A stretch of 5,145 nt of DNA from assembly GCA_903871865.1 (NCBI GenBank), contig CAIQIL010000620.1, positions 1 through 5,145 of the forward strand, in the 5' to 3' direction. This document shows, piece by piece, positions 1 through 5,145 of the stretch. Position numbers and translations under genes: made by a program. This stretch comes from an uncultured Burkholderiales bacterium (lineage in GTDB: Bacteria; Pseudomonadota; Gammaproteobacteria; Burkholderiales; Burkholderiaceae_C). A model generated the notes under the pieces. It had not been told where the DNA came from. It worked only from the letters and a program-made list of their open reading frames with translations, and did no database searches. Positions within the stretch are counted from its first letter, which is position 1, and every line of letters starts with the position of its first letter.

Positions 1-134
1 CCGACCTGCAGTTCAGCCGCATCGACGAGATCACGGCCCCCGGCCTGCACGCCTCCCTGACGCAGTTCCTCGACCGCGTCGGTGACCTGGTCTGGGGCAT
101 CAGCCGGGACTTCCTGATGCCGGCGAAGGCCTGA
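1..134 (+). CDS. C-terminal end of an unrecognised protein (5' partial)
   Basis: An open frame enters from the left edge (first full codon at 3) and ends at TGA 132-134, giving the last 43 residues. They begin DLQFSRIDEI and end SRDFLMPAKA. Codon third positions are almost all G or C, as in the neighbouring genes, so it is very probably coding. The tail looks like a soluble amphipathic helix (LTQFLDRVGDLVWGISRDF); I see no membrane segment and no motif I can assign to a family. It converges on the polysaccharide deacetylase. That may place it at the edge of an envelope or exopolysaccharide locus, but this is only inference. No function is proposed. Confidence 0.7.
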   Translation, partial: DLQFSRIDEITAPGLHASLTQFLDRVGDLVWGISRDFLMPAKA

Positions 135-139
135 GCCTG

Positions 140-162
140 CTGTCGCCCTGCGGTGGCGTCAG
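140..162. terminator. Weak hairpin at the convergent gene junction
   Basis: CTG-t-CGCC (140-147) can pair with GGCG-t-CAG (155-162) around a 7-base loop, with one T-T mismatch. It lies between the stop of the left-edge gene (132-134) and overlaps the deacetylase stop (159-161), so it could act in both directions. There is no T-tract on either strand, so it is not a classical intrinsic terminator. In DNA this G+C-rich such a stem can arise by chance. Confidence 0.2.
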
Positions 163-1121
163 GCGGCCTCGCCCACCGGGTAGGCCGTCATGCGCAGCAT
201 GCGCATCAGGATGCCGGCGGTCGTGGTTTCGTTCAACACGAAGCGCGGCAGCTCGAAGCGCGGTGCACCGCGGGTGCCCACGCCACTGCGCGTGCTGACC
301 GCATTGGCGAAGCCTGCGCGGCGGACCATGTCCACATGGGGTTGGCCGTAGTCGGTCCCGGGTTTGCCGTTCGGGTAGGCGAACGAGGTGATGCGCTGGC
401 CGGTCAGGCTGGACAGGGCTTCGGCATTGCTGCGGATTTCTTCCCAGGCCGTGGCCTCGTCCAGGCGGGCCAGGATCAGGTGCTGTGTGGTGTGCCCGCC
501 CACCGACATGCCCGCACGCGTCAGGGCGCACACCTGCGCATCGTCCATCATGAGTTGATGCGGGGCGTTGCGGCCCAAGGTGGCCAGCAGGCGCTCTGAC
601 AGACTTTCGCGCTGGACCGGGTCCAGGTACTTGACCTGGCGGACGAGGGCGTCCAGGGCCGCGACCCGCGAGGGCAGGTCGCTCAAGGTCACCGGGGTGG
701 CGTCTGTCAGGCCGAGGTCAAACTGGCCCGTGGGCGCATGGCGAACGGTCTCCACCATGACGTCGTGGAACATCGTGCCGCCATTGAGGAAACCGCTGGA
801 GACGTAGAAGGTGGCGGTCAGGCCATGGCGCTGCAGCAAGGGCAGGGCGATGTCGTGGTTGTCGCGGTAACCATCGTCGAAGGTGATGCTGACGGCGCGG
901 GGCGGCAAGCGGCCTTCGGCCAGCAGGGCCGCGGCCTCGTCCAGGGGCATCACATTGAACCAGCGGGCCAGCGTCCGGAACTGGGTGTCCATCGTGCGGG
1001 CGGTGTGGGTCTCCGCCTGCAAGGGGTCGTGCTCGGGCAGGACCCGGTGGTACATCAGGATGGGCAGCGCCGCCTGGGCACCCCCTGACAACCTGGACAG
1101 CTTGAAGATGGGGCGCGCCAT
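159..1121 (-). CDS. Polysaccharide deacetylase family protein (CE4, NodB-like)
   Basis: A 320-residue protein of carbohydrate esterase family 4, metal-dependent enzymes that remove N- or O-acetyl groups from polysaccharides such as poly-N-acetylglucosamine, chitin-like oligomers or peptidoglycan. The domain opens with LPILMYHRV (19-27), typical of proteobacterial deacetylases near exopolysaccharide loci. Motif 1 is TFDDGY (80-85): by family knowledge D82 is the catalytic base and D83 a metal ligand. Motif 2 is HTTQH, with H210 and H214 as the other metal ligands. FAYPNG (247-252) fits motif 3, and a late LPR element is at 291-293. All expected metal ligands are present. No signal peptide or membrane segment is visible, so it may act in the cytoplasm or be exported by another route. 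ATG 1119-1121 is preceded directly by an in-frame TGA (1122-1124), so no longer start is possible. A short GAGG (1130-1127 on this strand) sits 5 bases upstream. Exact substrate unknown. Confidence 0.93.
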   Translation of the reverse strand: MARPIFKLSRLSGGAQAALPILMYHRVLPEHDPLQAETHTARTMDTQFRTLARWFNVMPLDEAAALLAEGRLPPRAVSITFDDGYRDNHDIALPLLQRHGLTATFYVSSGFLNGGTMFHDVMVETVRHAPTGQFDLGLTDATPVTLSDLPSRVAALDALVRQVKYLDPVQRESLSERLLATLGRNAPHQLMMDDAQVCALTRAGMSVGGHTTQHLILARLDEATAWEEIRSNAEALSSLTGQRITSFAYPNGKPGTDYGQPHVDMVRRAGFANAVSTRSGVGTRGAPRFELPRFVLNETTTAGILMRMLRMTAYPVGEAA

Positions 1122-1325
1122 TCAGGCCTCGTGGGGCCATGCCGGACGCGGCCAAGCCACCATGGCGCGGCCAGCCGCCATGGCCTGTGCGGACACCCCG
1201 AGGCCCATGGCCCCCCACTCACCCGGCGCGATGTTCTCCCGCGTCACGGTTTTAGCTCCAGCTGACTGCCTACCCACACCGTCATCTCCCTTGATGGACG
1301 TAGCGTACACGAATCTGAAGACGTA

Positions 1326-1339
1326 TCTTTACGTAAAGA
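1326..1339. promoter_or_regulatory. 14-base perfect palindrome, possible operator
   Basis: TCTTTACGTAAAGA reads identically on both strands. It lies about 205 bases upstream of the deacetylase start, in the most A+T-rich stretch of the window. Related cores occur nearby: GACGTA at 1297-1302 and again at 1320-1325, the second ending one base before the palindrome begins. The ACGTA cores start at 1298, 1321 and 1331. This arrangement is compatible with a dimeric regulator binding upstream of the deacetylase. I cannot name the regulator, and the operator role is inference. Confidence 0.35.
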
Positions 1340-1364
1340 ACGGCAAGCCGCCCTCTGCGCCATG

Positions 1365-1380
1365 CAGGCCTCTGGGCCTG
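1365..1380 (-). terminator. Hairpin just downstream of yggX
   Basis: On the minus strand CAGGCC-CAGA-GGCCTG forms a perfect 6-bp G+C-rich stem with a 4-base loop, starting 11 bases after the yggX stop codon. It could end the argA-yggX transcript. No T-run follows directly. The nearest pyrimidine run on that strand (TTCTTT, 1340-1335) is 25 bases further on, after a second very short CGG/CCG stem (1350-1341). It may be a transcript-stabilising 3' hairpin rather than an intrinsic terminator. Confidence 0.3.
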
Positions 1381-1391
1381 GGCCGTTCAGC

Positions 1392-1664
1392 TCATGCCGA
1401 AGGCGGCACGTAACCCTGCACCTGCTCGGCACCGCCGCCGAAGAAGAACTGCTCCATCTGGCGGGCCAGGTACTGGCGGGCGCGGGCGTCGGCCAGGTTC
1501 AGGCGGTTTTCATTGACCAGCATGGTCTGGTGCTTCATCCAGAGCTGCCAGGCTTCCTTGCTGATTTCGTTGTAAATGCGCTTGCCCAGCTCGCCTGGGT
1601 AGGGTGCGAAGTCCAGGCCTTCGCCTTCTTTGTGGAGGTGGGTGCATTGGATGGTGCGTGCCAT
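1392..1664 (-). CDS. yggX: YggX family Fe(2+)-trafficking / oxidative damage protection protein
   Basis: A 90-residue cytoplasmic protein of normal length for the family. Known members such as E. coli and Salmonella YggX protect labile Fe-S clusters from oxidation and are thought to affect iron availability; the biochemical mechanism is not settled. The N-terminus [10 protein letters not shown] carries the conserved Cys7, implicated in family function. The block [19 protein letters not shown] (21-39) is almost invariant in the family, and [12 protein letters not shown] (46-57) matches the next conserved block. The C-terminus ends GYVPPSA. The frame stays open upstream to 1733, but the family start is ATG 1662-1664; the extra residues would overlap the end of argA and resemble nothing. 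The Shine-Dalgarno is weak (AAGA about 7-10 bases upstream). It starts 26 bases after the argA stop on the same strand, so co-transcription and possibly translational coupling are likely. Confidence 0.96.
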   Translation of the reverse strand: MARTIQCTHLHKEGEGLDFAPYPGELGKRIYNEISKEAWQLWMKHQTMLVNENRLNLADARARQYLARQMEQFFFGGGAEQVQGYVPPSA

Positions 1665-1690
1665 GGTGCTGTCTTGCTTCTTGAAAATGT

Positions 1691-3073
1691 TCACTTGAGG
1701 TGCTTGACCAGCACCTGAGAGCGGCGGTCCCATTTGTAGGAGCGCTTGCGTGCCTCAGGCAGCCAGTCCGGGTCCACCGGCGCGAAGCCGCGCTTGATGA
1801 ACCAGTGCATGGTACGGGTGGTCAATACAAACAGGGTTTGCAGGCCCATGGCCCGCGCGCGCTGCTCGATGCGCTTGAGGATGCGTTCGCCGTCGCCCTG
1901 GCCTTGCACGCTGGGCGAGATGGTGAGGGCGGCCATCTCGGCGGTGTGGGCCTCGGGGAAGGGGTAGAGCGCCGCGCAACCGAAGATCACGCCGTCGTGC
2001 TCGATGACGGTGTAGAGGCCGACGTCGCGCTCGATTTCCGTGCGGCTGCGTTTGACCAGGGTGCCGTCTTGCTCGAAAGGCTCGATGAGCTGCAGGATGC
2101 CGCCGACGTCGTCGGGCGTGGCCTCGCGCAGGCTTTCCAGCTTTTCATCGACGATCATGGTGCCCACGCCATCGTGCGTGAACACCTCCATCAGCAGGGC
2201 GCCATCGACCTTGAAGGGCAGGATGTGCACGCGCTCGACGCCGCCTTCGCTGGCCTTGACGGCGTGCTGCAGGTAGTAGGCCGTGTCGGTGGGTTGCAGC
2301 GGGTTGGGCAGGGCGGCCAGCAGGCGTTTGGCGTCGGCCAGGGCGAGTTCCTGGTCGATCTCGACGTCGGGGTCGTGCTGACCGGCTTCGAGTTCGGCGG
2401 CGCGCTGGGGTTCCTGGACGATGCCTTGCAGGATGCCGCGCACCTCGGTCACGAAGATGAGCTTGTCGGCCTGCAGGGCGATGGCCGCGCTGGTGGCCAC
2501 GTCTTCCATGCTCAGGTTGAAGGCCTCGCCGGTGTGCGAAAAGCCAAAGGGCGAGAGCATGACCAGGGCGCCGGTGTCGATGGCGCGGCGGATGGTGACG
2601 GCGTCGATCTTGCGGACCAGGCCGGTGTGCATGAAGTCCACGCCATCGACGATGCCCACCGGGCGCGCCGTGACGAAGTTGCCCGACATCAGGCTGATGG
2701 AGGCGCCGGCCATCGGGGTGTTGGGCAGCCCCAGCGAGAAGGCCGCTTCGATTTCATAGCGCAGCTGACCGGCGGCTTCCTGGGCGCAGTCCAGCGCGAT
2801 CGGGTCGGTGATGCGCATGCCGTGGCTGAAGTGCGAGGCCTGGCCTTTGGCGCGCAGTTGCTCTTCCAGTTGCGGGCGAAATCCGTGCGCCAGCACGATC
2901 TTGATGCCCATGGCGTGCATGAGCGCGAGGTCCTGCACGAAGTTCTCGAGCTTGCCGGCGGCGATCAATTCGCCCGAGAGGCCGACCACGAAGGTCTTGC
3001 CACGGTGGGCGTGGATGTGCGGCGCCACCGAGCGGAACCAGGGCACGAAGAGGTGGGGGAAGACGAGGTCCAT
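1691..3073 (-). CDS. argA: Amino-acid N-acetyltransferase (N-acetylglutamate synthase)
   Basis: A 460-residue enzyme that transfers acetyl from acetyl-CoA to L-glutamate, giving N-acetyl-L-glutamate, the first step of arginine synthesis (EC 2.3.1.1). It has the classical two-domain form. Residues about 25-300 form an amino acid kinase-like domain ([10 protein letters not shown] 26-35; AHGFRPQ 62-68; [12 protein letters not shown] 113-124; [17 protein letters not shown] 131-147), which in characterised ArgA binds the feedback inhibitor arginine. Residues about 313-455 form a GNAT domain with the acetyl-CoA loop QGQGDG (390-395) and the hallmark [16 protein letters not shown] (415-430). The tail [10 protein letters not shown] resembles E. 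coli ArgA. Length is close to the usual 440-460. Start ATG 3071-3073 gives [20 protein letters not shown], which fits Burkholderiales homologues as I recall them, but no Shine-Dalgarno precedes it. It is followed at 26 bases by yggX. Arginine feedback is expected from the domain layout; no operator is evident. Confidence 0.97.
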   Translation of the reverse strand: MDLVFPHLFVPWFRSVAPHIHAHRGKTFVVGLSGELIAAGKLENFVQDLALMHAMGIKIVLAHGFRPQLEEQLRAKGQASHFSHGMRITDPIALDCAQEAAGQLRYEIEAAFSLGLPNTPMAGASISLMSGNFVTARPVGIVDGVDFMHTGLVRKIDAVTIRRAIDTGALVMLSPFGFSHTGEAFNLSMEDVATSAAIALQADKLIFVTEVRGILQGIVQEPQRAAELEAGQHDPDVEIDQELALADAKRLLAALPNPLQPTDTAYYLQHAVKASEGGVERVHILPFKVDGALLMEVFTHDGVGTMIVDEKLESLREATPDDVGGILQLIEPFEQDGTLVKRSRTEIERDVGLYTVIEHDGVIFGCAALYPFPEAHTAEMAALTISPSVQGQGDGERILKRIEQRARAMGLQTLFVLTTRTMHWFIKRGFAPVDPDWLPEARKRSYKWDRRSQVLVKHLK

Positions 3074-3200
3074 TCGGATTCAGGCCGGATTCAGGCAGGT
3101 GCGGTGCCGGCCGACGGTGGGGCTCCGCATCCCCCGATGTTACGACCAATGCGCGGTGATGCGTCCCCGGGAAACGCAGAAGCTTGGCCTCAGCGGCGCA
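3074..3200. other. 127-base intergenic region upstream of argA
   Basis: This is the gap between the amidase stop (3201-3203) and the argA start, both genes on the minus strand. It contains the 11-base tandem repeat at its argA end and no clear gene. No convincing -35/-10 pair was found; the least G+C-rich stretch is around 3136-3150, where the minus strand reads GGTCGTAACATCG. I see no G+C-rich hairpin with a T-run that would separate the amidase transcript from argA. argA may therefore be read through from the amidase promoter or have its own weakly conserved promoter. Confidence 0.4.
3075..3096. repeat. Exact 11-base tandem duplication next to the argA start
   Basis: CGGATTCAGGC occurs twice, head to tail (3075-3085 and 3086-3096). 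On the argA strand this reads GCCTGAATCCG twice, ending one base before the ATG. It occupies exactly the place where a ribosome binding site should lie and contains no purine-rich Shine-Dalgarno. It may be a slippage duplication, or part of a leader read by another initiation mode. Confidence 0.85.
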
Positions 3201-4682
3201 TCACGCGGGCGGGCGCAGCTGCGCCCAGGGCCGGGCCTGTTCCAGCTGGGCGGCCAGTTGCAGCAACAGGGCCTCGCCATTGAGCGGCGCCACGAACTGG
3301 ACGCCCAGGGGCAGGCCCGCGGGCGTCCAGTGCAGCGGCACGGACATGGCCGGGCGGCCGGTGAGGTTGGCCAGCTGGGTGTAGGGCGTCCAGGCCAGGT
3401 TGTGCAGCACCGTGGTCTGGAAGGCCTGGCTGTGGCGCAGGCGGCCGGCCAGGCCGACGCGGCTGACCACGTCGCTGAACAGGTCCAGCGCCCAGGGGGT
3501 GTCCATGCTGCCGAGGGTGGGCGGTGGCGCGCTCAGGGTGGGCGAGAGCCACAGGTCGTATTCGGCGTGGAAGCGCGCCAGGGCGCGGTTGTGCTCGTGC
3601 CAGCGCGCCTCGCACTTCAGCAGTTCCACCGCCGAGACGCTGCGGCCCACGGCGGCCATCAGGCGGGTGTCGCTTTCGAAGTCGGCGGGTGTGGCGCCGG
3701 TGGTGTCGCGCAGGGTCTGGACGATGAAAGCCTGGGCGCAGAACCAGGCCAGCAGGAAGTCTTCGGCGAGGTGCAGGCCGTTGACGGGTTGCGGCACGGG
3801 CTCGACGTGGTGGCCCAGCGAGCTCAGCAGGGCGGCAGCGTCCTGCACGGCGGCCACGGCCTGCGGATCGACCGGCGTGCCCACGGGGGACTCGGTGGTG
3901 AAGCCGATGCGCAGGCGACCGGTGTCGGCGCGCATGGCCTCCACATAGGGGATGGGCGGGGCGGCCATGTGGTAAGGCGCGTGGGCCTCGGGGCCTTGGA
4001 GCACGTCGAGCATGGCAGCGCTGTCGCGCACGCTGCGCGAGACCACGCCCTGCACGGCCGCACCGTTCATGCCCTCGGCCATCAGCGGGCCCATGGAGAT
4101 GCGCCCGCGCCCGGCCTTGAGCCCGAACAGGCCGCAGGCCGCCGCGGGGATGCGGATGGAGCCGCCGCCGTCGTTGGCGCCGGCCACGGGCACGACCCCG
4201 GCGGCCACCGCCGCGGCCGAACCGCCCGAGGAGCCGCCAGGGGTGCGGTTGCGGTCCCAGGGGTTGCGGGCCGGGCCCCACAGCGCGGGCTCGGTCACGT
4301 TGCGCGCGCCGAACTCCGGGGTGTTGGTCTTGCCGAAGATGAGCAGGCCGGCCTCGCGCCAGCGGCGCACCACGTCGCTGTCTTCCGTGGCGGGGCGGCG
4401 CGCCATCGACTTGCTGCCGCTGGAGGTGGGCACGCCGGCGATGTCCTGGAACAGGTCTTTGACGAGGAAAGGCACACCGCAAAACGGTGCACGTGCATCG
4501 ATGGGTTGGCGGGCCTGGGCCCGGGCGGCGTCGTCCAGGCGGCAGACGATGGCATTGAGCTCGCGGGTGTCGTCGGCACGCGCCAGGGCGGCATCGAGCA
4601 ACTCGGTGGGCGAGACCTCGCCGCGGCGCACGAGCTCGGCCAAGGCGGTGGCGTCGTGCTGAACGTACTCGTCGAAACGCAT
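3201..4682 (-). CDS. Amidase signature family hydrolase
   Basis: A 493-residue cytoplasmic enzyme that hydrolyses C-N amide bonds using a Ser-cisSer-Lys triad. By family alignment the triad is Lys75 in GVPFLVKDL (69-77), the cis-Ser in GGSSGGSAAAVAAG (149-162; Ser151 or Ser152), and the nucleophile Ser175 in NDGGGSIRIPA (170-180). The DGGGSIRIPA variant, followed by CGLFGLKAGRGR (183-194), resembles amidases annotated as 6-aminohexanoate-cyclic-dimer hydrolase. That label is often transferred without proof, so the substrate is open. It is not convincingly GatA: no gatB or gatC is adjacent. The C-terminal NLTGRPAMSVPLHWTPAGLPLGVQFVA pattern (439-465) is typical of the family. Length is normal and no signal peptide is seen. 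Start ATG 4680-4682 gives MRFDEYVQHDATALAELVRRGEVSP, a standard family N-terminus; only a weak AGAG lies upstream. It is transcribed away from hrpA and ends 127 bases before argA. Confidence 0.94.
   Translation of the reverse strand: MRFDEYVQHDATALAELVRRGEVSPTELLDAALARADDTRELNAIVCRLDDAARAQARQPIDARAPFCGVPFLVKDLFQDIAGVPTSSGSKSMARRPATEDSDVVRRWREAGLLIFGKTNTPEFGARNVTEPALWGPARNPWDRNRTPGGSSGGSAAAVAAGVVPVAGANDGGGSIRIPAAACGLFGLKAGRGRISMGPLMAEGMNGAAVQGVVSRSVRDSAAMLDVLQGPEAHAPYHMAAPPIPYVEAMRADTGRLRIGFTTESPVGTPVDPQAVAAVQDAAALLSSLGHHVEPVPQPVNGLHLAEDFLLAWFCAQAFIVQTLRDTTGATPADFESDTRLMAAVGRSVSAVELLKCEARWHEHNRALARFHAEYDLWLSPTLSAPPPTLGSMDTPWALDLFSDVVSRVGLAGRLRHSQAFQTTVLHNLAWTPYTQLANLTGRPAMSVPLHWTPAGLPLGVQFVAPLNGEALLLQLAAQLEQARPWAQLRPPA
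3211..3226. repeat. 16-base perfect palindrome at the 3' end of the amidase gene
   Basis: GGGCGCAGCTGCGCCC is self-complementary and lies within the last codons of the amidase gene (Ala-Gln-Leu-Arg-Pro), ending about 7 bases before its stop codon. It could fold as a 6-bp stem with an AGCT loop. No T-run follows, so it does not fit an intrinsic terminator. A mere coding coincidence is plausible in sequence this rich in G+C. Confidence 0.4.
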
Positions 4683-4760
4683 GGGACGGCTCTGCGCTGG
4701 AAGTCGGACACCACGGGATAATGCGGCACTTCGCCCCTGCCTGTGCCCCCAGTCTTACCC
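4683..4760. promoter_or_regulatory. Divergent promoter region between the amidase and hrpA
   Basis: The 78-base spacer must hold the 5' signals of both divergent genes. On the plus strand GATAAT (4717-4722) matches the sigma-70 -10 consensus at 5 of 6 positions, but the expected -35 zone (about 4693-4699, GC-rich) matches poorly. The same bases on the minus strand read CATTAT (4723-4718), a 4 of 6 match that could serve the amidase, also with a poor -35. The two candidate -10 boxes overlap, so expression of the two genes could be mutually exclusive or depend on an activator. Confidence 0.4.
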
Positions 4761-5145
4761 GTGCTGCCCACCATCAGTTTTCCGGAATCCCTGCCCGTCA
4801 GCGGCAAGCGCGACGAGATCGAAGCCGCCCTGCGCGCGCACCAGGTCATCATCGTCTGTGGCGAAACCGGTTCGGGCAAGACCACGCAGTTGCCCAAGAT
4901 CGCCCTGTCGATGGGGCGCGGTGGCTGGGGCCAGGTGCGTGACCCGAACGCCAGGCGCCACGAGCGCCCCAAGCTGATCGGCCACACCCAGCCGCGGCGG
5001 ATCGCGGCGTCCAGCGTGGCCAAGCGCATCGCCGAGGAGCTGAACTCGCCGCTGGGCGAGGTGGTGGGCTACAAGGTGCGCTTCCAGGACCGCCTGATGC
5101 CTGGTGCCAGCGTCAAGCTGATGACCGACGGCATCTTGCTGGCCG
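4761..5145 (+). CDS. hrpA: HrpA-type DEAH-box ATP-dependent RNA helicase, N-terminal part (3' partial)
   Basis: The first 128 residues of a large superfamily 2 helicase that runs off the right edge. HrpA proteins use ATP to unwind or remodel RNA, and in E. coli HrpA has been linked to mRNA processing and rescue of stalled ribosomes. Visible motifs, counted from GTG 4761, are Walker [14 protein letters not shown] (34-46), motif Ia TQPRRIAA (76-83), the HrpA-typical GYKVRFQDR (about 106-114), and TDG of motif Ib (122-124). The DEVH/DEAH box lies beyond the window. The start is uncertain: GTG 4761 gives [20 protein letters not shown], where the similarity begins; GTG 4743 is an alternative adding six residues; an in-frame TAA at 4719-4721 limits the frame. 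Neither start has a clear Shine-Dalgarno. About 17 residues separate GRG (53-55) from LIGHTQPRR, more than in E. coli HrpA as I recall it. Confidence 0.93.
   Translation, partial: MLPTISFPESLPVSGKRDEIEAALRAHQVIIVCGETGSGKTTQLPKIALSMGRGGWGQVRDPNARRHERPKLIGHTQPRRIAASSVAKRIAEELNSPLGEVVGYKVRFQDRLMPGASVKLMTDGILLA

Larger units (their letters stand above)
1122..1391. other. 270-base intergenic region between yggX and the deacetylase
   Basis: I see no convincing gene here. The part nearest the deacetylase (about 1130-1240) is very G+C-rich, with several CCATGGC-like words. The middle part (about 1245-1340) is distinctly richer in A+T than the rest of the window and holds the palindrome at 1326-1339. 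The end nearest yggX holds a short hairpin. The deacetylase promoter should lie in this gap, because the upstream gene on the same strand ends at 1392, but I could not find a good -35/-10 pair. If the promoter lies in the A+T-rich part, the leader would be more than 100 bases long. Confidence 0.6.

Noticed and set aside
153..599. Plus-strand open frames opposite the deacetylase (also 568-807 and 738-1088)
   Set aside because: They are antisense to a CE4 protein with intact motifs and show no domain of their own.
1341..1350. CGGCTTGCCG followed by TTCTTT as an intrinsic terminator for yggX
   Set aside because: The stem can be only 3 bp with a 4-base loop, and the T-run is interrupted by C; too weak to call alone.
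1244..1432. 62-codon minus-strand frame overlapping the end of yggX
   Set aside because: It overlaps yggX out of frame, has no recognisable motif and has no plausible ribosome binding site; treated as chance.
1665..1733. N-terminal extension of YggX by 23 residues
   Set aside because: It would overlap the 3' end of argA, and all known family members begin at the [11 protein letters not shown] start at 1664.
1700..3283. 527-codon open frame on the plus strand, antisense to argA
   Set aside because: It lies entirely opposite a well-supported ArgA. Its translation is rich in Gly, Ala, His and Asp with no recognisable domain, as expected from the antisense frame of a G+C-biased gene.
3190..4482. 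430-codon open frame on the minus strand overlapping the amidase in another frame
   Set aside because: The translation is an Arg/Pro/Gly/Ala-rich out-of-frame copy of the amidase gene with no domain; the amidase frame carries the complete catalytic triad.
2808..4721. 637-codon open frame on the plus strand, antisense to the amidase
   Set aside because: It mirrors the amidase codons, is low-complexity (Gly, Ala, His, Gln, Val) and lacks motifs. It also runs through two intergenic regions and into the divergent promoter, which is not credible for a real gene.
1..5145. CRISPR array, insertion sequence ends, prophage, integron or toxin-antitoxin unit
   Set aside because: No regularly spaced repeats, no transposase or integrase frame, no long inverted terminal repeats and no paired small genes were seen on either strand.

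Overview
The window looks like chromosomal DNA from a G+C-rich betaproteobacterium, most likely order Burkholderiales near Comamonadaceae or Aquabacterium. The evidence is strong G/C bias at third codon positions, an ArgA of the beta/gammaproteobacterial kinase-plus-acetyltransferase type, a YggX-type protein directly behind argA, and HrpA on the other side of the block. I infer the taxonomy from protein resemblance, not from a search.

Layout from left to right. Positions 1-134 hold the 3' end of an unrecognised plus-strand gene. It converges on a minus-strand carbohydrate esterase family 4 (CE4) polysaccharide deacetylase (159-1121), with only 24 bases between the two stop codons. A 270-base gap (1122-1391) carries the only clearly A+T-rich patch, with a 14-base perfect palindrome and repeated ACGTA cores. 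Next on the minus strand come yggX (1392-1664) and argA (1691-3073), 26 bases apart and probably one transcript in the order argA-yggX. After a 127-base gap comes an amidase-signature hydrolase (3201-4682, minus). A 78-base divergent spacer then separates it from the 5' end of a plus-strand HrpA-type DEAH-box RNA helicase, which runs off the right edge.

Functionally these are mostly unrelated genes. ArgA makes the first committed step of arginine synthesis. YggX is a small protein linked to iron handling and protection of Fe-S clusters. HrpA remodels RNA or ribosomes. The amidase and the deacetylase are accessory hydrolases whose substrates cannot be read from sequence. All five recognised proteins keep the key motifs visible in the window, and none shows a frameshift.

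I found no CRISPR array, insertion sequence, tRNA, rRNA, prophage or toxin-antitoxin signature, and nothing convincing as a new multi-gene system. The points worth a second look are small: the palindromic patch upstream of the deacetylase, an exact 11-base tandem repeat where the argA ribosome binding site should be, and an enlarged loop in the HrpA N-terminal ATPase domain.
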